A DNA stretch of 64,000 bases, taken from the NCBI RefSeq assembly GCF_028617075.1, contig NZ_JAQKGV010000002.1, positions 155,717 through 219,716 on the forward strand, written 5' to 3'. Made by a program: the position numbers and the translations under genes. The notes below the pieces were generated by a model that did no database searches, had not been told where the DNA came from, and saw only the letters and a list, made by a program, of their open reading frames with translations. How positions within the stretch are numbered: the stretch's first letter is position 1; every line of letters starts with the position of its first letter. The stretch is from Rubrobacter calidifluminis. Lineage in GTDB: Bacteria > Actinomycetota > Rubrobacteria > Rubrobacterales > Rubrobacteraceae. This document shows positions 25,996-34,369 of the stretch, piece after piece.

Positions 25996-26030
25996 AGAGA
26001 GGGACCCCAGACGGGGTCCCTCTCTTTCGT
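25996..26030 (+). terminator. Intrinsic terminator of the cold-shock gene
   Basis: A perfect 13-bp stem (25996-26008 with 26013-26025), 4-nt loop and a pyrimidine-rich TTCGTTTC tail lie 41 nt after the stop. Confidence 0.85.
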
Positions 26031-26052
26031 TTCTGAGAGGGTGAAAGGGACG

Positions 26053-26058
26053 TAGAAT
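26053..26058 (+). promoter_or_regulatory. -10 box TAGAAT of the DMT transporter gene (leaderless)
   Basis: TAGAAT ends 7 nt before the GTG at 26066. No ribosome binding site lies between, so translation probably begins at the mRNA 5' end. Confidence 0.4.
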
Positions 26059-26065
26059 CCGTCCC

Positions 26066-26947
26066 GTGAAGGACGCGTCGCACAGGGATTTTCTCTCCGA
26101 AGCCTCGCTCCTCGCGGCGGTATTCTTCCTCGGGACCAACCCGGTTGCGGTCAAGTACGCGATCCTCGAGATCCCTCCCCTCGTCTTCGTCGCGCTGCGC
26201 TTCACGCTGGCGGGGCTTCTGCTGTGGACCTTCCGGAAGGCTGTAGGGGCCAGGGAGCCGCTCGGCGCGCGCGAGCTTCTCCGGATGGCCGGGGTGGGGG
26301 CTTTCGGTGTCGGGCTTAACAACGTGCTCTTCACGCTCGGGGTGAGCATGACGAGTGCCTCGGAGACGGCTTTGATCTACGCCACGCCCCCTCTCTGGGG
26401 GATGCTGCTCGGGTTTCTGCTCGGGCAGGAGCGCCCGACGAAAAGGGGTGTGACGGGTGTGGCTATCGCCATGGTGGGGGTGACGGTGGTCGTCTCGGGT
26501 GGGATGGGCTCCGCGGCCCCGTCCTTCGCGGGGGACCTGCTGGTAATGTGTGGAGCCGTGTGCTGGGGGGCCTACACTGTGCTCGGGATGCGGTTGTTGA
26601 GGCGCCACCCACCTCTCACCGTTGCCGCGTACACGACCCTCTCTGGCGGGCTCGCCACCCTGCCGCTCGGGGCCTTGTCGTTCTTCAGGAGTTCCGGGGG
26701 GCATCCCGGCGGGCTCGTCTGGGCTGCCGTGGCATACTCCACCTTTCTCGTCGCCGCCTACGGGTTCTTCGCCTGGCAGAGAGGGATCTTTCGCCTGGGG
26801 GCTAACCGGGTTCTCGTCTACCAGTATCTCATCACGCTCGTAGGCGTCATCTCCGGCATCCTCGCCCTCGGGGAACGCCTCGGCCCAGCGCAGATTATCG
26901 GGGGAGCCGTGATCCTCGCCGGTGTGTTCGCCGCGAGGAAACAGTAG
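26066..26947 (+). CDS. DMT superfamily transporter (EamA/RhaT)
   Basis: The 293-residue membrane protein has ten hydrophobic helices in two EamA repeats. The first contains AAVFFLGTNPVAVKYAILEIPPLVF and TSASETALIYATPPLWGMLLG. The second contains DLLVMCGAVCWGAYTVLGM and ends with VISGILALGERLGPAQIIGGAVILAGV. Such proteins export amino acids or other metabolites; the substrate cannot be predicted. The GTG start is leaderless by position. Confidence 0.9.
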   Translation: MKDASHRDFLSEASLLAAVFFLGTNPVAVKYAILEIPPLVFVALRFTLAGLLLWTFRKAVGAREPLGARELLRMAGVGAFGVGLNNVLFTLGVSMTSASETALIYATPPLWGMLLGFLLGQERPTKRGVTGVAIAMVGVTVVVSGGMGSAAPSFAGDLLVMCGAVCWGAYTVLGMRLLRRHPPLTVAAYTTLSGGLATLPLGALSFFRSSGGHPGGLVWAAVAYSTFLVAAYGFFAWQRGIFRLGANRVLVYQYLITLVGVISGILALGERLGPAQIIGGAVILAGVFAARKQ

Positions 26948-27020
26948 CCGCCGGACGTGTGGCTGCCTCCGGAGAGGCTAGAATGCGCCTGGTAGGAACG
27001 GAAACTGGAGGTTTGCCTTA

Positions 27021-28208
27021 ATGAGCGAGCGCAGGAAAGGGGGGCGGGGGCCTGATCCCGGCGACTTCCTCGACCTCGACACGCTCCTCTCCGAGGAGGA
27101 GAAGCGCGTGCGCGAGAGGGTGCGGGAGTTCGTGGATCGCAGGATTCGACCCAACATAAACGAGTGGTACGAGCGGGCCGTCTTCCCGCGCGAGCTCGCG
27201 CCGGAGCTCGGTGAGCTCGGGGTGCTCGGGATGCACCTGAAAGGATACGGCTGCCCGGGAAGGAGCGCCGTCGAGTACGGGCTCGCGTGCATGGAGCTCG
27301 AGGCCGGGGACTCGGGGCTGAGGACCTTCGTCAGCGTGCAGGGATCGCTCGCGATGAGCGCGATCCACAGGTTCGGGAGCGAGGAGCAGAAGAACGGGTG
27401 GCTGCCCCGCATGGCCAGGGGCGAGGCCATAGGCTGCTTCGGGCTCACCGAACCCGGCGCCGGGAGCGACCCGGCGAGCATGCAGACGCGGGCGCGCAAG
27501 GAAGGGTCCCATTGGATCCTGAACGGAACGAAGCGCTGGATCGGGCTCGGTTCGATCGCCGATGTAGCCGTGGTCTGGGCGAAGACCGACGACGGCATCA
27601 GGGGGTTTCTCGTCCCCACCGACACCCCCGGATTCTCCGCGACGAACATCGAGCCCAAGCTCTCGATGCGCGCCTCGGTGCAGTGCGAGCTGCATCTGGA
27701 GGAGGTGCGGCTTCCGGAGGATGCGATGCTACCGGGCGTCAAAGGGCTGCGCGGGCCCTTCTCCTGCCTCAACGAGGCCCGTTACGGGATCATCTGGGGT
27801 GCGATGGGGGCGGCGCGCGACTGCTACGAGTCGGCGCTCGCCTACGCGAAGGAGAGGGAGCAGTTCGGGAAGCCCATAGCCTCCTTCCAGCTCGTGCAGA
27901 AGAAGCTCGTGGACATGATGATCGAGATCCAGAAAGGCACGCTGCTCGCGCTGCACATCGGGCGGATGAAGGACTCGGGGACCCTGAAGCACCAGCAGAT
28001 CTCCTTCGGCAAGCTGAACAACGTGCGCGCGGCGATAGAGATAGCGCGCGAGGCCCGCACCGTCTTCGGCGGGAACGGCGTGACCCTCGACCACCCTCCC
28101 CTGAGGCACGCCAGCAACCTGGAGAGCGTGCGCACCTACGAGGGGACCGACGAGGTGCACACCCTCATCCTCGGGGAGACGATAACCGGAATAGAGGCGT
28201 TCAGATAG
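27021..28208 (+). CDS. Acyl-CoA dehydrogenase, glutaryl-CoA dehydrogenase-like
   Basis: The 395-residue flavoprotein oxidises an acyl-CoA. It contains CFGLTEPGAGSDPASM (FAD/substrate loop), WILNGTKRWIGLGSIADV, RYGIIWGAMGAARDCYESAL and the catalytic base in ESVRTYEGTDEVHTLILG near the end. The RYGI(I/A)WG..GAA and the ending pattern resemble glutaryl-CoA dehydrogenase, which would also decarboxylate to crotonyl-CoA. The following crotonase and 3-hydroxyacyl-CoA dehydrogenase fit that product. A TAGAAT box at 26979-26984 and GGAGG 9 nt before the ATG support the start. Confidence 0.88.
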   Translation: MSERRKGGRGPDPGDFLDLDTLLSEEEKRVRERVREFVDRRIRPNINEWYERAVFPRELAPELGELGVLGMHLKGYGCPGRSAVEYGLACMELEAGDSGLRTFVSVQGSLAMSAIHRFGSEEQKNGWLPRMARGEAIGCFGLTEPGAGSDPASMQTRARKEGSHWILNGTKRWIGLGSIADVAVVWAKTDDGIRGFLVPTDTPGFSATNIEPKLSMRASVQCELHLEEVRLPEDAMLPGVKGLRGPFSCLNEARYGIIWGAMGAARDCYESALAYAKEREQFGKPIASFQLVQKKLVDMMIEIQKGTLLALHIGRMKDSGTLKHQQISFGKLNNVRAAIEIAREARTVFGGNGVTLDHPPLRHASNLESVRTYEGTDEVHTLILGETITGIEAFR

Positions 28209-28218
28209 GGGGTTTGTC

Positions 28219-28995
28219 TTGGCTTACGAGACCATCCTGACCGAGAACCGCGACGGCGTCGGCGTCGTCACGATAAACCGGCCCGAGGTCAGAAACGCGA
28301 TGAACGCGCAGGTCACCCGGGAGCTGCGCGACGCGCTCGAGCGCTTCCGGGAGGATGACGGGATCGGGGCCGTCGTCTTCACCGGGGCCGGGGAGAGGGC
28401 CTTCGTCGCCGGGGCGGACATCGGCGACCTGAGGGAGAGGACGATGCTCGACGGGATCGCGGCCCCGATGCAGCGGCTCTACGACGAGGTGGAGGAGTTC
28501 GAGAAGCCGACCGTCGCGGCGGTCAACGGATACGCCCTGGGTGGGGGGTGCGAGCTCGCGATGGCCTGCGACATCCGGCTCGCCTCGGAGAACGCCCGCT
28601 TCGGGCTGCCGGAGACGGGGCTTTCGATCATCCCGGGGGCCGGCGGCACCCAGCGTCTGGCACGCCTGGTCGGGAAGGGAAGGGCGGTCGAGATGATCCT
28701 GACCGGACGCATCATCGACGCGGTCGAGGCTCGCGACATCGGGCTCGTCTCGCGGGTCGTGCGCCCGCAGGAGCTGATGGACGCCGCGCTCGAGACCTGC
28801 CGCACGATCCTCTCCAAGGGCCCGCTCGCTGTGCGGCTCGCCAAGCTCGCCGTCAAGCACGGCTTCGAGACCGACCAGGGCACCGGGATGCTCATCGAGC
28901 GCCTCGCGCAGGCGATCCTGCTCTCCACCGAGGACAAGCTCGAGGGGATGAGCGCCTTTCTGGAGAAGCGCGAGCCGAACTTCAAGGGGAGGTAA
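28219..28995 (+). CDS. Enoyl-CoA hydratase (crotonase family)
   Basis: The 258-residue crotonase hydrates trans-2-enoyl-CoA. The oxyanion-hole segment GERAFVAGADIGDL lies near residue 58-71. The second half of the active site is YALGGGCELAMACDIRLASENARFGLPE, with the two catalytic glutamates (in GCELA and GLPETGL), followed by IPGAGGTQRLARLVG. The TTG start has GGGGG 6 nt upstream. Ten bases separate it from the dehydrogenase before it. Confidence 0.93.
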   Translation: MAYETILTENRDGVGVVTINRPEVRNAMNAQVTRELRDALERFREDDGIGAVVFTGAGERAFVAGADIGDLRERTMLDGIAAPMQRLYDEVEEFEKPTVAAVNGYALGGGCELAMACDIRLASENARFGLPETGLSIIPGAGGTQRLARLVGKGRAVEMILTGRIIDAVEARDIGLVSRVVRPQELMDAALETCRTILSKGPLAVRLAKLAVKHGFETDQGTGMLIERLAQAILLSTEDKLEGMSAFLEKREPNFKGR

Positions 28996-28999
28996 CCCG

Positions 29000-29896
29000 G
29001 TGGCAGAGCCGAACATAGAGAACGTCCGCAGGATACTCGTCGTCGGTTCCGGGGCTATGGGATCCCAGATCGGGATGGTCTGCGCCCTGGCCGGCTACGA
29101 GGTCACCCTGCAGGATATCGAGGAGGAGATGCTCGGGCGGGCGCGGGAAGAGCTCGAGCGGCGCATGGGCCGCAACGTCGAGAAGGGCCGGATGGGCCGC
29201 GAAGAGGTCGAGGCGGCCTTCGGCCGGATGACCTTCACCACCGACCTGGAGGGCCCGGCCTCGGAGGCGGACTTCGTCATAGAGGCCGTCGTCGAGCGGC
29301 TCGACGTGAAGCGCGAGGTCTTCCGGCGCCTCGACCGGGCGGCGCCCGGGCATGCCGTCCTCGCGACCAACTCCTCGACGATCGTCTCCTCGCGCATCGC
29401 CGATGCGACCGGCCGCCCCGAGCTGGTCTGCAACATGCACTTCTTCAACCCGGCGCTGGTGATGCGCTGCGTCGAGGTGGTCAGAAACCCGAAGACCTCC
29501 GACGCCACGGTAAAGACCACGGCGGAGCTGGCCCGCCGGGTGGGCAAGGAACCCGTCGTCATAAACAAGGAGGTTCCCGGCTTCGTCGCCAACCGCATCC
29601 TGCACGCGATCCGCTCCGAGGCGCTCTGGCTCTATGAGAACGGGGTCGCCTCCTTCGAGGACATAGACGCCGCCTGCCGCACCGCGCTCGGGCACCCGAT
29701 GGGCCCCTTCGAGCTGATGGACCTCACCGGGATAGACGTCGCCTACCACGCGGCCAACTCCCGCTACGAGGAGAGCGGCGACCCGAAAGACAGACCCGCG
29801 AAGAGCATCGTCGAGAAGTACGAGCGGGGCGAGCTCGGCCGCAAGAGCGGCAGGGGATGGTACACCTACGATGAGGAGGGGCGCAGAGTCGAATAG
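29000..29896 (+). CDS. 3-hydroxyacyl-CoA (3-hydroxybutyryl-CoA) dehydrogenase
   Basis: The 298-residue NAD enzyme oxidises 3-hydroxyacyl-CoA. The Rossmann loop is ILVVGSGAMGSQIGMVCALAGYEV near the N terminus. The catalytic histidine is in NMHFFNPALVMRCVEVV near residue 147, followed by GKEPVVINKEVPGFVANRI and GHPMGPFELMDLTGIDV. GTG at 29000 has GGGGAGG 7 nt upstream. It completes crotonyl-CoA to acetoacetyl-CoA conversion with the preceding crotonase; no thiolase is present nearby. Confidence 0.93.
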   Translation: MAEPNIENVRRILVVGSGAMGSQIGMVCALAGYEVTLQDIEEEMLGRAREELERRMGRNVEKGRMGREEVEAAFGRMTFTTDLEGPASEADFVIEAVVERLDVKREVFRRLDRAAPGHAVLATNSSTIVSSRIADATGRPELVCNMHFFNPALVMRCVEVVRNPKTSDATVKTTAELARRVGKEPVVINKEVPGFVANRILHAIRSEALWLYENGVASFEDIDAACRTALGHPMGPFELMDLTGIDVAYHAANSRYEESGDPKDRPAKSIVEKYERGELGRKSGRGWYTYDEEGRRVE

Positions 29897-29908
29897 GAGG
29901 GACCCCTT

Positions 29909-31459
29909 ATGTCGCTCAACCTGACGGTAATGCTGGACGAGAGCGCGAAGGTGAGGCCGCAGAAGCCCGCACTCGTCCTCGGGGAGGAGAAGGTCACCTA
30001 CGCCGCTTTGCGCGAGGCGTCGATGCGCTTCGCCGCCGCGCTGTCCTCGCTCGGGATCGAGCCCGGGGACAGGGTCGCGATCATGGTGCCAAACGTCCCC
30101 CAGTTCGCCATCGCCTACTACGGCATCCTGCGAGCCGGGGCGGTGGTCGTCCCGCTGAACGTGCTCCTGCAGGGCCCAGAGGTCGCCTACCACCTGGGGG
30201 ATTCCGGGGCGAAGGTGCTCGTCGCTTGGGATGGGTTCCTGGAGGCGGCCGGAAGGGGATACGAGGAGGCCTCCGGCTGCGGGCACCTGATCGTGGCGGG
30301 GGAGAAGGAGGAGGTGCCCGAGGGGGCGCTCGGCTTCAGGGAGCTTCTGGAACAGAACCCGCCGGAGTTCGAGACCGTGCAGACGATGCCCGACGACACG
30401 GCGGTCATCATCTACACCAGCGGGACCACCGGTCGGCCGAAAGGGGCCGAGCTCTCCCACTTCAACCTCTTCTACAACGCGGTGTGCAACGCGGACAAGC
30501 TCGTTCAGACCAGCGAGGAGGACGCCGGGATCGCCGCACTCCCGCTCTTTCACATCTTCGGGCAGACCGCGGTCCTCAACACCTTCGTCTACAGCGGGAA
30601 CACGATCACGATGATCCCGCGCTTCGAGCCCGAGGCGGTGCTCGGTGCGATAGAGCGCGACCGCATCACCATCTTCACCGGGGTGCCCACGATGTACCAG
30701 TACCTGCTGCACCACCCGGCTGCGGACGCACACGACACCTCCTCGCTCAGGCTCGGGATCTCCGGCGGGGCCTCGATGCCGGTCGAGGTGTTGAGGAGGT
30801 TCGAGGAGAAGTTCGGGATCACGATACTCGAGGGCTACGGCCTCTCCGAGACGAGCCCGGTCGTCTGCTTCAACCGCTCCGCCGAAGAGCGCAAGGTCGG
30901 CTCCATAGGGCTTCCGATCTGGGGGATCGAGGCGAAGGTCGTAGACGAGGACGACCGCGAGGTGCCCCGCGGCGAGACCGGGGAGCTCGTGGTGCGCGGG
31001 CACGCCATCATGAAGGGCTACTACGGGAGGCCAAAGGAGACCGCGGAGGCGATGCGCGGCGGCTGGTTCCACACCGGCGATCTGGCCAGGATGGACGAGG
31101 ACGGCTACATCTTCATCGTCGACCGCAAGAAGGACATGATCGTGCGCGGTGGTTACAACGTCTACCCGCGCGAGGTCGAGGAGGCGATCTACGAGCACCC
31201 GGCGGTCGCCGAGGTCGCCGTGGTCGGCGTCCCGCACGAGGAGCTCGGCGAGGAGGTCGTCGCCGTGGTCGTCCCGAAGGAGGGGGCGAGGGTGGAAGAG
31301 GAGGAGATCATAGCCTTCGCCCGCGAGCGGGTTGCCAGATACAAGTACCCCCGCCACGTCGTCTTCGTCGACGAGCTGCCCAAGAACGCAACCGGGAAGA
31401 TACTCAAGCGCGAGCTCGACCCGGAGAGGCTCGGCCCCGAGGTTAGACGCAGCCGGTGA
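29909..31459 (+). CDS. Acyl-CoA ligase (AMP-forming, long-chain type)
   Basis: The 516-residue ANL enzyme activates a carboxylic acid with ATP and CoA. Visible motifs are the phosphate loop YTSGTTGRPKGAELSH, GYGLSETSPVVCFN, HTGDLARMDEDGYIFIVDRKKDMI, GGYNVYPREVEE (hinge and CoA site) and the catalytic lysine in NATGKILKREL. Sequence suggests fatty or aryl acids; exact substrate is open. It closes the acyl-CoA operon with a hairpin 21 nt downstream. Confidence 0.92.
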   Translation: MSLNLTVMLDESAKVRPQKPALVLGEEKVTYAALREASMRFAAALSSLGIEPGDRVAIMVPNVPQFAIAYYGILRAGAVVVPLNVLLQGPEVAYHLGDSGAKVLVAWDGFLEAAGRGYEEASGCGHLIVAGEKEEVPEGALGFRELLEQNPPEFETVQTMPDDTAVIIYTSGTTGRPKGAELSHFNLFYNAVCNADKLVQTSEEDAGIAALPLFHIFGQTAVLNTFVYSGNTITMIPRFEPEAVLGAIERDRITIFTGVPTMYQYLLHHPAADAHDTSSLRLGISGGASMPVEVLRRFEEKFGITILEGYGLSETSPVVCFNRSAEERKVGSIGLPIWGIEAKVVDEDDREVPRGETGELVVRGHAIMKGYYGRPKETAEAMRGGWFHTGDLARMDEDGYIFIVDRKKDMIVRGGYNVYPREVEEAIYEHPAVAEVAVVGVPHEELGEEVVAVVVPKEGARVEEEEIIAFARERVARYKYPRHVVFVDELPKNATGKILKRELDPERLGPEVRRSR

Positions 31460-31479
31460 TCGGGTAGGAAAGACAGAAG

Positions 31480-31546
31480 CCCGGCCCGGAGAGCCGGTCG
31501 AAGCCCCCTCCGGCAGATAGCCTTCACAACAACGCTCCGGGCCGGG
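31480..31546 (+). terminator. Long-loop hairpin after the acyl-CoA operon
   Basis: Perfect 12-bp arms (31480-31491 and 31535-31546) enclose 43 nt. No U-run follows. It is the only structure between the ligase gene and glcD, so a terminator or barrier role is plausible. Confidence 0.45.
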
Positions 31547-31672
31547 TCCCTCCTTCGGTGGCGGCCTGCCTGGTTCCGGTGGGATGCCATCCTCTTTTCA
31601 AGATAGAATCTGGTTCGGAGCGATCGGCTCCACGCCGTCCGGCGACGCGAGGAGAAAGGGGATCGCAGGCAG

Positions 31673-33121
31673 ATGGAACGCAGCCGGCTTATAAGGACGA
31701 TGGAGTCCATCCTGGGGCCGGAGGGGGTGATCCACGAGCGCGAGCAGCTACGCACCTACGAATGCGACGGGTTGATGAACTACCGGGTCATCCCGGATCT
31801 GGTCGTCCTGCCCGAGAGCGCCGAGCAGGTGCAGAAGGTGGTGAGGGTGTGCCACGAGGAGGGCATCCCGTTCGTCGCTCGCGGGTCGGGGACCGGGCTC
31901 TCGGGCGGGGCGCTGCCGGTGGAGAAAGGCATCCTGATCGTGCTCTCCAGGATGCGACGGATACTCGAGGTCGATCTGGAGAACGAACGCGTCGTCGTCG
32001 AGCCCGGGGTGATAAACCTCTGGGTGACGCAGGCCGTCTCGGATGAGGGATACTTCTACGCGCCGGACCCCTCGAGCCAGCTCGTCTCCTCGATCGGGGG
32101 GAACTGCTCGGAGAACTCCGGCGGGGTCCACTGCCTGAAGTACGGGTTCACCACCAACCACGTAACCGGCGCGGAGGTGGTGCTGCCCGACGGGGAGATG
32201 GTCCACCTCGGGGGCGGCAAGGCCCCCGACGAGCCGGGATACGACCTGCTCGGGGCCTTCGTCGGCTCCGAGGGCACTTTAGGGATAGCGACCAAGATCA
32301 CGCTGCGCGTCGTGCGCCAGCCGGAGGCGATAAGGACCCTGATCGCGGCCTTCGAGGACACCGAGAAGGCGGGAGGGGCGGTCTCGGGGATCATAGGTTC
32401 GGGCTGCGTCCCGGCGGGGATAGAGATGATGGACTCTCTGTGCCTGGAGGCGGTCGAGGCCGCCGTGCATCCCAACTACCCGGAGTGCGGGGCGCTGCTC
32501 CTGGTCGAGCTCGACGGTCCGGAGGCGGAGGTCGAGAGCCAGTTCGAGCAGGTGAAGAGGATCTGCGAGGAGAACGGCTCCTCCGAGATCCGGGTAGCCA
32601 GGGACGACGAGGAGCGGGCACTCTTCTGGAAGGGGCGCAAGGCGGCCTTCGCGGCGATGGGGCGCATCTCGAACGACTACTACGTACAGGACGGTGTGAT
32701 CCCGCGCACCGAGCTTCCGGAGGTGCTGAAGAAGATCTCGGACCTCAGCTCCGAGTACGGCCTCAGGGTGGCGAACGTCTTCCACGCCGGGGACGGCAAT
32801 CTGCACCCACTCGTCCTCTACGACGGGGAAGAGCAGGCCGGGAGGGCCGAGGAGCTCGCGGGAGAGATCATCCGGGTCTGCCTGGAGCACGGCGGCTCGC
32901 TCTCCGGCGAGCACGGGATCGGCGAGGACAAGAAGAAGTACATGCCGGAGATGTTCACCGCCGAGGATCTGGACGTGATGCAGCTTTTGCGCTGCGCCTT
33001 CGACCCGCACCACCTGTGCAACCCGGGCAAGGTCTTCCCGACCCCGCGGCTCTGCGGCGAGCGTCCCGGCCCCTTCAGGATGCACCCGCTGCAGGAGGCG
33101 GGTCTGGCGGAGATGTTCTGA
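31673..33121 (+). CDS. glcD: Glycolate oxidase subunit GlcD (FAD-linked oxidase)
   Basis: GlcD oxidises glycolate (or D-lactate) to glyoxylate. The 482-residue VAO-family flavoprotein shows the FAD segment PFVARGSGTGLSGGALPVE, PDPSSQLVSSIGGNCSENSGG, LGGGKAPDEPGYDLLGAFVGSEGTLGI, and the C-terminal metal/substrate part NVFHAGDGNLHPLVLYD and SLSGEHGIGEDKKKYM. A TAGAAT -10 box at 31604-31609 gives a leader of about 60 nt. The stop overlaps the glcE start by one base. Confidence 0.92.
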   Translation: MERSRLIRTMESILGPEGVIHEREQLRTYECDGLMNYRVIPDLVVLPESAEQVQKVVRVCHEEGIPFVARGSGTGLSGGALPVEKGILIVLSRMRRILEVDLENERVVVEPGVINLWVTQAVSDEGYFYAPDPSSQLVSSIGGNCSENSGGVHCLKYGFTTNHVTGAEVVLPDGEMVHLGGGKAPDEPGYDLLGAFVGSEGTLGIATKITLRVVRQPEAIRTLIAAFEDTEKAGGAVSGIIGSGCVPAGIEMMDSLCLEAVEAAVHPNYPECGALLLVELDGPEAEVESQFEQVKRICEENGSSEIRVARDDEERALFWKGRKAAFAAMGRISNDYYVQDGVIPRTELPEVLKKISDLSSEYGLRVANVFHAGDGNLHPLVLYDGEEQAGRAEELAGEIIRVCLEHGGSLSGEHGIGEDKKKYMPEMFTAEDLDVMQLLRCAFDPHHLCNPGKVFPTPRLCGERPGPFRMHPLQEAGLAEMF

Positions 33122-34368
33122 TGCAGACGCGCGATCTCTCTCTGGAGCAGCTGCAGAACGTCGTCGGCGGGGAGCACGCGCGCGAGGCCACCCGGCAGGA
33201 CGCCGTGGATGGGGTGGTCCCCTCCTTCGTGGCCAGGCCTGGATCGGTCGAGGAGATCTCGGAGCTGATGCGGCTCGCGAGCGGTGCGGGGGCAGCGGTC
33301 GTGCCGCGCGGTGCGGGGACCAAGATGCACCTCGGGAACCCCCCGCACCGGGCCGAGGTCATCGTGGACATGACGAGGATGGATAGGGTGCTCGAGCACG
33401 CCGCGGCGGACCAGGTCCTGCGGGTGCAGGCGGGGGTGAAGCTCGACGAGCTGCAGGAAGAGCTCGCCGCCTCGAAACAGATGCTCGCGATAGACCCGCC
33501 GGAGCACGGCGCCACCATCGGCGGCGTCGTCGCGGCGAACGCCTCCGGGCCGCTGCGGCTGCGCTACGGGACGATCCGGGATCTCATCATCGGGATAAGG
33601 GTCGTCCTCTCCGACGGGACGGTGGCGAAGGCCGGGGGCAAGGTCGTGAAGAACGTCGCCGGCTACGACCTCTCGAAGCTCTTCACCGGTTCTCTGGGGA
33701 CGCTGGGGGTGATCGCGGAGGCGAACTTCCGGCTGCACCCGATCCCCGAGGTCGCCCGCACGGTGACGGTGGCTGTGGAGGATGCCGGGGGCGCGGCGGG
33801 CGCGGCCCGGGCCGTGGCCCGCTCACAGATCGTGCCGAGCGCCGTGGAGCTCCTCTGGGACGGTGACCGCCGGGAGATCTCGGTCCTGCTCGAGAGCATC
33901 CCCGGCGGCATCGGCGCGAAGGTGGAGACGGCGAGGTTCCTGCTCAGGCCCTTCGGTGAGGTGCGCGAGGAGGAAGGGCGCGTGCTGCCCGAGATGGAGC
34001 CCGCGGAGGTCGAGCTCAAGGTGAACGCCCCGCCGGCGGAGCTCTCCGGGGTGATCGAATCGGTCACCGGGGCTGCGGAGAGGCGCGGTCTCTGGGTGAG
34101 CCTCCGGGGGCATGCGGCGAGCGGGGTTACCTTCGCCGCCGTCTCCGGCGGGGGAGAGGAGGACATCTCGGACCTCATCGCCGAGCTGCGCGAGATCCGC
34201 TCGCGCCGGGGCGGGAGCGTCGTGCTCACCCGCGCCACGGTCGGGCTCAAACGCCGGGCCGAGGTGTGGGGGTACGCGGGTGATGCGTTCGAGCTGATGC
34301 GCCGCGTCAAAGAGAAGTTCGATCCCCCGGGCACGATGAGCCCGGGACGTTTCGTGGGAGGTATCTAG
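33121..34368 (+). CDS. glcE: Glycolate oxidase subunit GlcE (FAD-binding)
   Basis: The 415-residue second FAD-binding subunit shows AAVVPRGAGTKMHLGNPP, LAIDPPEHGATIGGVVAANASGPLRLRYGTIRD and AKAGGKVVKNVAGYDLSKLFTGSLGTLGVI, the usual GlcE pattern. ATG at 33121 is right after the glcD stop (TGATG), so the much longer in-frame opening inside glcD is discarded. It works with GlcD and GlcF as one membrane-associated complex. Confidence 0.9.
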   Translation: MQTRDLSLEQLQNVVGGEHAREATRQDAVDGVVPSFVARPGSVEEISELMRLASGAGAAVVPRGAGTKMHLGNPPHRAEVIVDMTRMDRVLEHAAADQVLRVQAGVKLDELQEELAASKQMLAIDPPEHGATIGGVVAANASGPLRLRYGTIRDLIIGIRVVLSDGTVAKAGGKVVKNVAGYDLSKLFTGSLGTLGVIAEANFRLHPIPEVARTVTVAVEDAGGAAGAARAVARSQIVPSAVELLWDGDRREISVLLESIPGGIGAKVETARFLLRPFGEVREEEGRVLPEMEPAEVELKVNAPPAELSGVIESVTGAAERRGLWVSLRGHAASGVTFAAVSGGGEEDISDLIAELREIRSRRGGSVVLTRATVGLKRRAEVWGYAGDAFELMRRVKEKFDPPGTMSPGRFVGGI

Positions 34369-34369
34369 C

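Noticed and set aside
28982..31357. 791-codon minus-strand frame opposite the acyl-CoA genes
   Set aside because: It mirrors the codon structure of the ligase and dehydrogenase genes and has no recognisable motif.
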